From an uncultured bacterium (GTDB lineage Bacteria; Bacillota_I; Bacilli_A; Acholeplasmatales; Anaeroplasmataceae), in contig CASFCK010000016.1 in NCBI GenBank assembly GCA_949293265.1, positions 1 through 36,693 on the forward strand: a DNA stretch of 36,693 nucleotides, read 5' to 3'. Below are positions 1 through 7,653 of the stretch, piece after piece; within the stretch, counting starts at the first letter, position 1, and each line of letters begins with the position of its first letter. The notes beneath the pieces were generated by a model. That model saw only the letters and a program-made list of their open reading frames with translations, did not search any database and had not been told where the DNA came from. A program made the translations under genes and the position numbers.

Positions 1-417
1 AAGAATAATGTGTGGCCGTAGTCACTTCAACTTACTAAAAAGCAAAGTGATACGGCTAGAATTTATGACATAAATCAACTAACATCGGAAAGAACCATTC
101 TTATTTTAGCGCCAACAATCAATTTTTAAAAAGTTAAAAATTCGCATATATATCATATTAACAACATATTAATAATGCCTCCTTTTCATATATTAAAGTA
201 TAAATATAACAATATTACTATTAAAATAATTGTGATAGTATAAAGTTTTGTAAAAATCTTCTCTAAAATTAAAAATATTAACTAAATTCCTAATACCAAA
301 GACTTTAAAAAGCGTTTTCTAATCGAATGATAATATGAAATTAGTTGTAGGTCAAACAAGCTAATTATTAAGATTTTCTTGTTTGTAAAAGATTTGTTAC
401 TTATTAAATTTTAAAAA
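1..417. other. Gene-free stretch with possible structured RNA
   Basis: I see no convincing protein gene here. Bases 15-57 form a long hairpin (GCCGTAGTCACTT pairing with AAGTGATACGGC, one bulge), 61-75 form a second (ATTTAT/ATAAAT, 3-base loop), and 1-6 can pair with 97-102 (AAGAAT/ATTCTT), which together give a three-way-junction shape. On the minus strand a strong GGAGG (178-182) precedes the short ORFs at 153-167 and 106-156, so the stretch could be the leader of a gene lying beyond base 1. An inverted repeat CAAACAAG/CTTGTTTG at 353-385 is a further possible terminator or operator. The rest is AT-rich sequence in which I see nothing. No RNA family was recognised. Confidence 0.3.
106..156 (-). 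other. Possible 16-residue leader ORF
   Basis: The minus strand carries GGAGG at 178-182, then an ATG (165-167) opening a 4-codon ORF whose TGA overlaps a second ATG (154-156). That second ATG opens a 16-codon ORF ending at 106. Downstream on the same strand come the hairpins described for 1-102. The layout (ribosome binding site, tiny ORFs, hairpins) resembles leader-peptide attenuators, but the regulated gene would be outside the window and the ORF is short enough to be chance. Confidence 0.2.
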
Positions 418-449
418 ACGTCAAATCTAGGTAACCTAAATTTTGACGT
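418..449 (-). terminator. Rho-independent terminator of the 459-947 gene
   Basis: An inverted repeat ACGTCAAA...TTTGACGT, with further pairing of CTAGG/CCTAAA near the loop, lies just past the stop codon at 459. On the minus strand it is followed by a run of six T. Confidence 0.85.
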
Positions 450-458
450 CTTATTTTA

Positions 459-947
459 CTATATATATAATGAGCTTAAGAAATACTTTCTATTGCCAAT
501 TATTTTAATTTCAATAGTTTCATTTATAATTGTAATACCATATTCTTTAGCTAATTTAATAATTAAATCATTAATTAAAGTAATGCTTTTATTATCATTT
601 GGTAATAATTCTATTTTAGCAGTAATCTTATTATTTTTAATAAATGTAAATAATTCTTCTATTACTTTTATTATGTTTTCTTTATTTAATAATATATTAT
701 CAGGACTTAGAGAAGATTCTACTTCTCCTAATGATAAGTAAATTTCTTCTAATTCTAAAGCATTAGTCATACTCTTTACTAAATCTTTAATTCCTATTAA
801 ATCTAGATTTCCTTTAGCAAAATTTATAACTTCATTATTAATTTTCAATTTATTTAATACATAATTGTATACCGGATAGAATTCCCCTTTTGAATATACA
901 AGATTCATCATTTTATAACTTCCGAAAACACCAATTCTTTTTTTCAT
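459..947 (-). CDS. Hypothetical protein, 162 aa
   Basis: I do not recognise this protein. The start is the ATG at 945-947, with GGAGG eight bases upstream (956-960); the reading frame stays open five codons further but only to a TTG lying on the Shine-Dalgarno itself. The product starts MKKRIGVFGSYK and has no signal peptide or membrane segment. Alternating hydrophobic strands and charged helices suggest a small soluble alpha/beta fold; the IYLSLGE segment mid-protein is faintly reminiscent of SGNH-type hydrolases, but no catalytic Ser or Asp-His motif is evident, so I assign no function. It has its own promoter (TTGACA-N17-TAAACT) and terminator, so it is a monocistronic unit, divergent from the DUF1836 regulator gene. 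That regulator may control it, which is inference from position only. Confidence 0.75.
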   Translation of the reverse strand: MKKRIGVFGSYKMMNLVYSKGEFYPVYNYVLNKLKINNEVINFAKGNLDLIGIKDLVKSMTNALELEEIYLSLGEVESSLSPDNILLNKENIIKVIEELFTFIKNNKITAKIELLPNDNKSITLINDLIIKLAKEYGITIINETIEIKIIGNRKYFLSSLYI

Positions 948-995
948 TGTTGCATCCTCCAATTTATAAGATTGTTACATCTAGTTTTCGATACT

Positions 996-1024
996 AGTTT
1001 ACATCAATTGCATTGTGTTGTCAA
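996..1024 (-). promoter_or_regulatory. Sigma-A promoter of the 162-aa gene, with possible operator
   Basis: On the minus strand, TTGACA (1019-1024) is separated by 17 bases from TAAACT (996-1001). The -35 box is perfect and the -10 box weaker. Just downstream, an inverted repeat CTAGT-N7-ACTAG (981-997) overlaps the -10 box and could be an operator. Confidence 0.6.
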
Positions 1025-1030
1025 CTGTTT

Positions 1031-1071
1031 TTGAAATATGATTTGTAATTTTTAATATTTTATGTTAAAAT
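1031..1071 (+). promoter_or_regulatory. Promoter candidate for the DUF1836 gene
   Basis: Two overlapping sigma-A-like pairs are visible: TTGAAA (1031-1036) with TAATAT (1053-1058), spacing 16, and TTGTAA (1043-1048) with TAAAAT (1066-1071), spacing 17. The first leaves room for the Shine-Dalgarno at about 1079-1085, so it is the more practical choice. Confidence 0.45.
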
Positions 1072-1094
1072 ATCTTAACGAGGAGTTGAATTTT

Positions 1095-1691
1095 ATGTTT
1101 GATGTAAATGAAAGTCTTAAAAATTGGTTAAAAAAATTTGAAGAATTTAAATTAATTGATTATAACAAATTACCAGATATAGAACTATATATGGATCAAA
1201 TACTAACCTTAATTCAACGACAATTGGGTATATTTACTTATAGTTCATTTGATAAATTACTAACTTCTTCAATGGTAAATAATTATGTTAAAGGTAATGT
1301 TATCCCGGCCCCAATATCTAAAAAATATAATCGTGAGCATTTAGCTTTATTAGAAGAAGTTTGTACATTAAAACAAGTTTTATCAATAGCCGAAATTAAG
1401 CAAATAATCGATTCTACATATAATAATGGTAATAATAGTGATGTGTTTACAGCTTTTCAAACTAAATTTGATAAAGCTAATAACGAGGCTATTAATATAG
1501 CTAAAGATAAATTAAATGATATCGATTCTAATAACACTAATACTTTAAATGAATTAGCTTTAGAATTAAGTTTAATTGCTAATGCATATATTTCAATAGC
1601 CAAACGAATTTTATATTATACTAAGCATTATGAAAATATACTTAATGAAGATGAAGAACATAAAGATAAGAAAAAGAAAAAGGATGAATAA
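1095..1691 (+). CDS. DUF1836 family (MerR-like HTH) protein, 198 aa
   Basis: The product resembles the DUF1836 family, small putative DNA-binding proteins of Firmicutes with a MerR-like helix-turn-helix. The family pattern is visible in order: LPDIELYMDQ near residues 28-37, then SSMVNNYVKGNVIPAPISKK (MerR-like recognition segment and wing), then YNREHL and LKQVLSIAEIKQII. The C-terminus is a Lys/Glu/Asp-rich tail. I place the start at the ATG at 1095 because GAGGAG lies at 1079-1085 just upstream; the frame is open eleven codons further, to 1062, but that ATG falls within promoter-like sequence and has no binding site. The target is unknown. It is divergent from the 162-aa gene and convergent with the GGDEF-EAL-like gene, sharing the large hairpin at 1694-1767. 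Confidence 0.8.
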   Translation: MFDVNESLKNWLKKFEEFKLIDYNKLPDIELYMDQILTLIQRQLGIFTYSSFDKLLTSSMVNNYVKGNVIPAPISKKYNREHLALLEEVCTLKQVLSIAEIKQIIDSTYNNGNNSDVFTAFQTKFDKANNEAINIAKDKLNDIDSNNTNTLNELALELSLIANAYISIAKRILYYTKHYENILNEDEEHKDKKKKKDE

Positions 1692-1693
1692 AT

Positions 1694-1767
1694 AAAATGG
1701 TACTAGAGGAGAGGACAGTAAGTTGACAGTAAAAACTCAACTTGCTGAGCACTTCTAGTACCATTTT
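1694..1767. terminator. Large nested bidirectional terminator
   Basis: An outer 14-bp stem (AAAATGGTACTAGA at 1694-1707 with its complement at 1754-1767) encloses an inner 10-bp stem (AGTAAGTTGA at 1718-1727 with TCAACTTGCT at 1737-1746, one mismatch). The plus strand continues in a T run and the minus strand ends in TTTTATTT, so it can end both convergent genes. The intervening arm is purine-rich (GAGGAGAGGAC). Confidence 0.75.
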
Positions 1768-1829
1768 TTATTATTGTGAAAGTAATACATATAAGATTTA
1801 ATAGTGAAGAAATTGAAATATTAAAAAAT

Positions 1830-4800
1830 TTATTCATCCTTTATTTTTTCGATTAATTCTTCAATTTTATAAGTTTTAGAATAGGCCTTACCAAATATAT
1901 ATTTAATGTTAGCCGCTTTTATCAAACTGATATCTTCTTTGTTATCTACATTCCCTAAATATATGCATACATCAAAATTTTTAAGGGCTTCATTTATTGT
2001 TTCTAAATTAGTAATATTTAATTTATTTAAATCTAAATATAAGTTTTTACATTTATTATTAAAAATATCATAAATGTTGCGAGTGATTATTTTTATTTTA
2101 TTGTTTTGTAATAAGTCTAGGTTAGTTGAATAGCTATCAACAATTATACTTAACACCTCTGGTGGGATTTTAAAAAATTGCAGTTCCGTTAAAACAAAAT
2201 CTGCAAATTTATCATCTATCACTTTGTTTGAAAATGCTGATATTACTTCAACATAGACCTTATCTGCAGCATATAGTTGTTTTAATTGTTGGCACAAGGC
2301 TGTAAGTTTATACTTGTGATATAATTCTAATTTATGATGTTTTGTTAAAGTTTGTTCTATTTCATCTTCATAAATATTTAAATTTGGAATATTTAATTTA
2401 ACTATATAACCATAAACTTCCATATTAATGATATCTACTAATTGTTGATAATTAATTCTTATTTGATTATTCAAGATGTTTTCTCTTAAAGTAATATATT
2501 TTTCTCTTTCTTTAAAATGACTTTTATAGCTTTTAAAATTATGATAGGCGATTCGGTTATAACTATCTGTATCTAATAGTGCATTACTAGCATAATCAAT
2601 TATGTTAAGAATCTCTTTATTTTCAGGTTTAGCTTTAAGATAAACACCCATCCTAAATATTGGATAAACACTATATTTTAAATCTATAAAACCATTATCT
2701 AAGAACTTTAAAATTCCTTTTAATAAGCTTTCTTCTTTTCGCTTATCATTAAAATCAATTAATAATAAAGAAAAGTTATAATCATCTAGCATATAATAAC
2801 TAACATTGAGATAATGAGCTAAATAAGTTTTAAGATTTTTGTATAATAGTTTTAAGAAATCTGTATAAAATAAGTTACCATATAATTCTTTATATTCTTT
2901 TATTTCATCACTAGAAAAAACGGCTAAACTAAAGCGTTTATCTTTTGTTTTCTCCAAGTCTAAATAAAGCTTATTCACTGTATAAAAACCTGTATTTTGC
3001 CATATATAGGCTTTATCTAAATTCATATTTTCTCTATTTATATTATCAGTTTCATCTATTAATATCGATACTAGATTATAATTTGATTCATTAATATAAA
3101 CATAATATATTTCTTTTAAATATCTAACTATATTATCTTTTACATATTTGTAACTGATTACTTGATTATTTTTCGGCTCATTATATAATTTTTTAATAAA
3201 GTCTTTATATTTATTAACTTCATTAGGTGCTAAATAATTATAAAATTCATCTAGCGTAATTTCATTATCAATCCTAAGTATTCTTCTAGCTTCACCAGAT
3301 AAATATATATTTTGATCGATTATCTTTTTTAGGCCATAATAAAAATTACTTATTAAATAATTATTTAATGCATGTTGATCATTTAATTTTAAACGATATA
3401 TTTCTTCTTTTATTTTAAGATTTAAAACTTCTCTAAATAAAGTAAATATTTCATAATTATTATTTTTAGCTAAAAAATCATTATCAGCTATAATTTCCAT
3501 TACTCCTAATATTTCATTATTAGAAGTTATAATGAATTCAGCAACAAAATTATTAACAAAAATTTCATTTGTAAAAATATCTATTTTATCTATTAAAAGT
3601 TCTTTATCTAAAACAAAGTCTTCTTTTCTTTCATAGCTATATTTTATTAAACTGTCTGGAATTTCTTGATAGGTTCTATCATATAATTTATTGTTTTTAT
3701 ATGTATGTAAATAATATTCATTAGCTTTATATATCAAATTAAATTTAACGACATTATAGTTTTTCTCTAAAATATATCCAACATCTCTTAATATATCTCT
3801 TAGTCTATAATTTTCTTTATTAAAGGTATGTATTAGTTTACGTAAAACTTCATTATTTTCACTTATAACATATTGATTAAATTTATTGACTACTACTTCT
3901 TCTTTAATAATAATTTTATCATTATGTTTTTTATCTTCTTTTATGATTTCTGGTATTATATAAACTTCTTTTTTCTCTTTTGGCTTATCGGCTTGTTTAG
4001 TTAAAATATTTTTTATTATTTCTTCATAAAACTTAATTGAATAATTATTTTCTAATGCTTTGTATAGTTCTAGCGCGGTTTTGGCAAAATCTAAAGACTC
4101 ATTCGTATAGTTATCTTTTAACAAGTCACTATATTCACTTTCGACTATACTAGCTTTACGATAGGATTTTTGCTTTATAAAAATTTTTATTTGAATTGTT
4201 GCAGCTTCAAGTTTGTAATTTGTTGGTAAACTTTCTTCTTGTAAATAATTTTGTAATAATTCTTGACACTTTTCTTCTAGATTCAAGTAATAATAGATTT
4301 TTATTGTTTTTAAATTTAAATTATTTAGGCCTACTGTATCTAAATTTTTTTCATAAATAGAAATCAATTTTGTTCTAACATCTAAAAACAAATCCGTATT
4401 TTTTAAATCATATGCTAGATTAAGTAATTCTGTTAAAGCATTAGTTTTACTTTTTAGATCTAAATCATAATCTAAATAGTTTTTTAGTTCAATGACAGCT
4501 TCATTATTATTTTGACAAGCTTTATAATACATATATTTATCATAATGTAATTCATTTAAAGCACTAGCTTTTAAATGATTACTTTTTATTTGTAAATATT
4601 TTTCGTATTCATCTAAGCGCTTAACTTTTAATGTTAAAGCCATAATTGTATTACAAATTAAAACTATTTCTTCATCATTTAAGGTATCAAAATCTATCAC
4701 ATAACTATAAATTTGTCTTAATGAATCGTTAATCTTTGGACTAATTAATAGTTTATGACTCAACAGTTTTAAATAATCTTGTGAATTTTTAGTTAATTTA

Positions 4801-4871
4801 GCTAAGGCTTTATCTATTTTTTTGATATTTTCCTTACTATAATCTAGATTTAATAATTCTTCTAATTCCAT
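1830..4871 (-). CDS. TPR/GAF/PAS protein with degenerate GGDEF and EAL domains, 1013 aa
   Basis: This large soluble protein has no membrane segment. In order I see a helical TPR-like repeat region (about 1-290), a charged linker (290-335), a GAF-like domain (340-490), a PAS-like domain (500-615), a GGDEF-like domain (625-775) and an EAL-like domain (790-1010). Family knowledge: GGDEF domains make and EAL domains degrade cyclic di-GMP. Here the GGDEF signature position reads LDDYNFSLLL (residues 695-704) and the EAL signature position reads YGYIVKL (820-826). The usual acidic metal ligands and the DDFG motif are not evident, so both domains look catalytically dead. The likely role is a sensor or scaffold that may bind a nucleotide or a partner. 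The gene overlaps the end of rdgB by 10 bases, so the two are probably co-transcribed. The domain calls come from pattern alone, made without a profile search; the EAL call is the better supported of the two. Confidence 0.7.
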   Translation of the reverse strand: MELEELLNLDYSKENIKKIDKALAKLTKNSQDYLKLLSHKLLISPKINDSLRQIYSYVIDFDTLNDEEIVLICNTIMALTLKVKRLDEYEKYLQIKSNHLKASALNELHYDKYMYYKACQNNNEAVIELKNYLDYDLDLKSKTNALTELLNLAYDLKNTDLFLDVRTKLISIYEKNLDTVGLNNLNLKTIKIYYYLNLEEKCQELLQNYLQEESLPTNYKLEAATIQIKIFIKQKSYRKASIVESEYSDLLKDNYTNESLDFAKTALELYKALENNYSIKFYEEIIKNILTKQADKPKEKKEVYIIPEIIKEDKKHNDKIIIKEEVVVNKFNQYVISENNEVLRKLIHTFNKENYRLRDILRDVGYILEKNYNVVKFNLIYKANEYYLHTYKNNKLYDRTYQEIPDSLIKYSYERKEDFVLDKELLIDKIDIFTNEIFVNNFVAEFIITSNNEILGVMEIIADNDFLAKNNNYEIFTLFREVLNLKIKEEIYRLKLNDQHALNNYLISNFYYGLKKIIDQNIYLSGEARRILRIDNEITLDEFYNYLAPNEVNKYKDFIKKLYNEPKNNQVISYKYVKDNIVRYLKEIYYVYINESNYNLVSILIDETDNINRENMNLDKAYIWQNTGFYTVNKLYLDLEKTKDKRFSLAVFSSDEIKEYKELYGNLFYTDFLKLLYKNLKTYLAHYLNVSYYMLDDYNFSLLLIDFNDKRKEESLLKGILKFLDNGFIDLKYSVYPIFRMGVYLKAKPENKEILNIIDYASNALLDTDSYNRIAYHNFKSYKSHFKEREKYITLRENILNNQIRINYQQLVDIINMEVYGYIVKLNIPNLNIYEDEIEQTLTKHHKLELYHKYKLTALCQQLKQLYAADKVYVEVISAFSNKVIDDKFADFVLTELQFFKIPPEVLSIIVDSYSTNLDLLQNNKIKIITRNIYDIFNNKCKNLYLDLNKLNITNLETINEALKNFDVCIYLGNVDNKEDISLIKAANIKYIFGKAYSKTYKIEELIEKIKDE

Positions 4872-5449
4872 TTTCTAGCCAACTTTCTTAAAATTGGTTT
4901 TAAAGCTCTTAAAGCTTTAGCCCGGTGTGATATAGCGTTTTTTTCTGCCATAGTTAATTCTGCCATTGTTTTTTTAAATTTAGGAATATAAAAATACGGA
5001 TCATAACCAAAACCATTATTTCCCCGACCTTCTAAAATTATTTTTCCCCAAACTTTACCACTTTTAGTATAAGTTTTACCATTTGGTAGAGCTATTGCAA
5101 TTACAGCTTCGTAGTAAGCTTTTTTGTTTTTTACATTTTTTATATTAGCTATAAGTTTTTGATTATTAGCTTGATCATTATGATCTTTAGCATATCTTGC
5201 ACTTCTTACTCCAGGTTCTTTATTTAAACCTATACAACACAATCCTGAGTCATCCGCAATGCTTATAACTTGATATTTTGAAGCGATGTATTGGGCTTTT
5301 TTTATCGCATTACCTTTAAATGTGTCTTTATCTTCAATTGCTTCATCTGCTATATTTAATTCTTTTAATGATTTAAAATTTAAATTATCATAAATAGCAG
5401 CAATTTCTTTGATTTTATTTTGATTGTTACTAGCTATTACAAAAACCAT
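4862..5449 (-). CDS. rdgB: XTP/dITP diphosphatase (RdgB/HAM1 family), 195 aa
   Basis: This enzyme hydrolyses non-canonical purine nucleoside triphosphates (XTP, dITP, ITP) to monophosphates and pyrophosphate, keeping them out of DNA and RNA. Family motifs are all present: ASNNQNKIKEI at the N-terminus (the substrate loop), ADDSGL with the catalytic Asp, EGRGNNGFGYDPYF, and the C-terminal SHRAKAL. I choose the ATG at 5447-5449 because the family begins right before ASNN and this gives the usual length of about 195 residues. A GTG eleven codons upstream (5480-5482) is in frame but lies only one or two bases from the GGAAGGA Shine-Dalgarno. A hairpin (5456-5476) sits between that Shine-Dalgarno and the chosen ATG. 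The 3' end overlaps the following GGDEF-EAL-like gene by 10 bases. Confidence 0.92.
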   Translation of the reverse strand: MVFVIASNNQNKIKEIAAIYDNLNFKSLKELNIADEAIEDKDTFKGNAIKKAQYIASKYQVISIADDSGLCCIGLNKEPGVRSARYAKDHNDQANNQKLIANIKNVKNKKAYYEAVIAIALPNGKTYTKSGKVWGKIILEGRGNNGFGYDPYFYIPKFKKTMAELTMAEKNAISHRAKALRALKPILRKLARKWN

Positions 5450-5455
5450 AATTAC

Positions 5456-5476
5456 GTCGAGTAGCCTAAACTCGAC
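5456..5476 (-). repeat. Hairpin in the rdgB leader
   Basis: A perfect 6-bp stem GTCGAG/CTCGAC with a 9-base loop lies between the Shine-Dalgarno (5484-5490) and the chosen rdgB ATG (5447-5449). If folded it would shorten the effective distance between them. Confidence 0.6.
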
Positions 5477-5733
5477 TTTCACATCCTTCCTAATAAATTT
5501 ATCGGCTAGCCTCTATTTAATCTTGCCATATTGATTTAAGATTAACTCTTGCTAGTAAGTCCTTATTATCTTTTTTATATCTATCGAGCATATAATTATT
5601 TTACTTTATATTACGACTTATATGATTCAATAATTTTCTACTTAGCTTAAAGACTATAGAATCACGTCTCTTAAGTTATGTGCACAAAACTAGCACACCA
5701 TTAATTTATATTGTATCATATTTTTCATTTTTG

Positions 5734-5742
5734 TGTTATAAT
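5734..5742 (+). promoter_or_regulatory. Extended -10 promoter of the CPBP-coaD unit
   Basis: TGTTATAAT (TG at 5734-5735, TATAAT at 5737-5742) is a perfect extended -10 box. No good -35 box stands at 17 bases; TTGTAT at 5711-5716 is 20 bases away. Transcription would start near 5749, just before the GGTGAT ribosome binding site. Confidence 0.6.
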
Positions 5743-5763
5743 ATATTAAAATGTGGTGATATT

Positions 5764-6534
5764 TTGCGAATTTTAAATAATAAGTATTTTAAATCACTTT
5801 TAGCAATAGCCATTTATGTTTTATTTATGTTTGTTTTAAGTGATTGTTTAGCTCAATTTACTAAATTTATTTTTAAATATGATTTTTATATGTCTATTTT
5901 AGATATAGCATCTAATGCCTCTTTATTTTATAAAGAAGCTAATAATTATTTAATATGTCTTAATGTGTTTAACCAATACTTTATCTATTTTATCGAATTC
6001 ATTTTTTTGATTTTGATTTTATATTCTTTTTTTAAATCAGATATTTATGATTTTAAAATTAAAAAAAATAAATACACTAATTCCTTATTAATTGGCTTAG
6101 GTATTTATTTTGGAGTTAATTTTTGTGTAAATTTATTAACTATTTTTTTACAATTATTACTAAAAAAGGATTTAACATCCGTCAATCAAGCAAATATAGA
6201 ATCTATGATTAGCCCTAATAATTTATATAGCTATCTATTAGTTATTCCCATTGTTATTATCGGACCTTTAGTAGAAGAATTAATCTTTAGAAAGTGTATT
6301 TTTAATATAATTCCAAACAAGATTCTAGCTTTAATCGTTTCTTGTTTAGTGTTTGGGCTATTACATACTATCTCTTATGATTATGATTTAATTAGTTTAA
6401 TAATAATTACTCTTCCTTATTTTTTTGCTGGTGTAGCTTTTTCTTATTGTTATATAAAAACTGATAATGTTATTTGTAGTTACTTATTACATGCATTTTT
6501 AAATTTATTATCATTTATTCTTATTTTATTGTGA
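5764..6534 (+). CDS. CPBP-family intramembrane glutamic endopeptidase-like protein, 256 aa
   Basis: This is a polytopic membrane protein of the CPBP (CAAX prenyl protease/bacteriocin-processing, Abi) family. The three family motifs are present: EELIFR at about 171-176 (the paired Glu and the Arg), GLLHT with His201, and the C-terminal LLHAFLNLL with His243 and Asn247. At least six hydrophobic spans surround them. The substrate cannot be told from sequence; relatives process prenylated or secreted peptides, or act as bacteriocin-immunity proteins. I place the start at TTG 5764 because it follows GGTGAT and the promoter; the frame is open further upstream, but through the promoter itself. The stop codon lies eight bases before the coaD ATG, so the two are co-transcribed. 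Confidence 0.8.
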   Translation: MRILNNKYFKSLLAIAIYVLFMFVLSDCLAQFTKFIFKYDFYMSILDIASNASLFYKEANNYLICLNVFNQYFIYFIEFIFLILILYSFFKSDIYDFKIKKNKYTNSLLIGLGIYFGVNFCVNLLTIFLQLLLKKDLTSVNQANIESMISPNNLYSYLLVIPIVIIGPLVEELIFRKCIFNIIPNKILALIVSCLVFGLLHTISYDYDLISLIIITLPYFFAGVAFSYCYIKTDNVICSYLLHAFLNLLSFILILL

Positions 6535-6542
6535 GGTTTAAT

Positions 6543-7019
6543 ATGAAAGTTTGTTATCCTGGTTCTTTTGATCCGATTAGTAATGGGCATTTAGATATAA
6601 TTAAAAGATTAGCTGATGTTTATGACGAAGTAATAATTTTATTATCTAACAATGTTAATAAAAAATATAGTTTTACAAGCGATGAACGAAAAAAACTAAT
6701 CTTATTAGCTACTAAAGATATTAAAAACATTAAGGTAGATATTTGGGATGGTTTAGTTGTAGATTATTGTAAAAATAATAATTTAAAAGTTATGGCTAGA
6801 GGCTTAAGAAACATATCAGATTATGAAAATGAATTTAATTTATTTCAATTTAATCGTGACTTAGCTCCTAGTATTGAAACAGTTTTATTGTTTCCTTCTA
6901 GTAAAAATCAATTTGTTTCTTCATCAGCTATTAAAGAATTAGTTTTATTTAATGCTGATATTTCTAAATATGTACCTAGCGCTATAATTCAATATGTTAA
7001 AGAAAGATTTAAAAGGTAG
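6543..7019 (+). CDS. coaD: Phosphopantetheine adenylyltransferase, 158 aa
   Basis: CoaD transfers AMP from ATP to 4'-phosphopantetheine, the penultimate step of coenzyme A synthesis, in the cytoplasm. The N-terminus YPGSFDPISNGHLDII carries the nucleotidyltransferase GxxxPxxxGH signature, followed by the family blocks MARGLRNISDYENEF and FPSSKNQFVSSSAIKEL. Length matches the family (about 160). I use the ATG at 6543, which has GAGG at 6533-6536; an in-frame GTG at 6531 lies on that binding site. The gene follows the CPBP gene on the same transcript and ends in a hairpin shared with the convergent rpe gene. Confidence 0.95.
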   Translation: MKVCYPGSFDPISNGHLDIIKRLADVYDEVIILLSNNVNKKYSFTSDERKKLILLATKDIKNIKVDIWDGLVVDYCKNNNLKVMARGLRNISDYENEFNLFQFNRDLAPSIETVLLFPSSKNQFVSSSAIKELVLFNADISKYVPSAIIQYVKERFKR

Positions 7020-7032
7020 CACGCTACCTTTT
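7011..7032. terminator. Bidirectional terminator made from two stop codons
   Basis: The inverted repeat AAAAGGTAG-N4-CTACCTTTT contains the coaD stop (TAG, 7017-7019) in one arm and the rpe stop (complement of TAG, 7024-7026) in the other. Only four bases separate the two convergent genes. T-rich sequence follows on both strands. Confidence 0.85.
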
Positions 7033-7653
7033 TAAATCTAATAGTGTATTAATTCGGTTTGTACTTTTTGCAATACAAGAACCAACAATTACTGTATCAC
7101 ATAAATCTTTAACTTCACTAATAGTATCTAAATTAATACCACCATCTACAAATATTTTAAAATCATATTCCTTTTGTAATTCCTTTAAAGAGCGTAATTT
7201 ATCAATAACAGTAGTCATAAATTTTTGACCACCAAAACCAGGTTCAACGCTCATTATTAAAACTAGGTCTAAATAAGATAAATATGGTTTTATAACATCA
7301 AGACTCGTATTAGGCTTAATCGATAAGCCAACTTGTTTATTTTTAGACTTAATAGCTTTAATTGTTTGTAAGACATCACTATTACTTTCATAATGAAAAG
7401 TGATTAAATCAGAACCAGCATTAGAAAAGTCATTAATAAAATCTTTCGGATTAGTAATCATTAAATGAGTATCAAATAATACTTTAGTTTGTTTGCGTAA
7501 TGATTTAATTATTGGAACACCAAAACTTAAATTTGGAACAAAATTACCATCCATTACATCCATATGTAGATAATCTATATATGGATATAAAGGTTCTAGT
7601 TCACTTGCTAAATAGCTAAAATCAAAATCTAATATCGATAAACTTATTTTCAT
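7024..7653 (-). CDS. rpe: Ribulose-phosphate 3-epimerase, 209 aa
   Basis: Rpe interconverts ribulose 5-phosphate and xylulose 5-phosphate in the non-oxidative pentose phosphate pathway. The TIM-barrel family motifs are visible: SILDFDF at the start, HMDVMDGNFVPNLSFG with the metal-binding His and Asp, THLMI, MSVEPGFGGQKF, and VDGGIN with the second catalytic Asp, then VVGSCI at the phosphate site. Length is a little below the usual 215-225. Its ATG overlaps the rsgA stop by four bases, so it is translationally coupled as last gene of the T-box-led cluster. The pairing rsgA-rpe is common in Firmicutes. Confidence 0.95.
   Translation of the reverse strand: MKISLSILDFDFSYLASELEPLYPYIDYLHMDVMDGNFVPNLSFGVPIIKSLRKQTKVLFDTHLMITNPKDFINDFSNAGSDLITFHYESNSDVLQTIKAIKSKNKQVGLSIKPNTSLDVIKPYLSYLDLVLIMSVEPGFGGQKFMTTVIDKLRSLKELQKEYDFKIFVDGGINLDTISEVKDLCDTVIVGSCIAKSTNRINTLLDLKR

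Larger units (their letters stand above)
5450..5763. other. Divergent intergenic region between rdgB and the CPBP gene
   Basis: It holds the rdgB 5' leader (GGAAGGA at about 5484-5490 and the hairpin GTCGAG-N9-CTCGAC at 5456-5476) and, at the other end, the extended -10 promoter of the CPBP gene. No recognisable -35/-10 pair for rdgB stood out in this AT-rich stretch, and a 24-codon minus-strand ORF (5517-5591) was not accepted as a gene. Confidence 0.5.

Noticed and set aside
1776-1856. 26-codon plus-strand ORF beginning GTG whose start (IRFNSEEIEILKNL) looks like a ribbon-helix-helix antitoxin N-terminus
   Set aside because: It has no Shine-Dalgarno, begins just after the terminator and runs into the 3' end of the minus-strand gene; the likeness is probably chance.
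5517-5591. 24-codon minus-strand ORF upstream of rdgB (MLDRYKKDNKDLLARV...)
   Set aside because: Composition looks gene-like, but there is no ribosome binding site and no homologue I can name; too short to accept.
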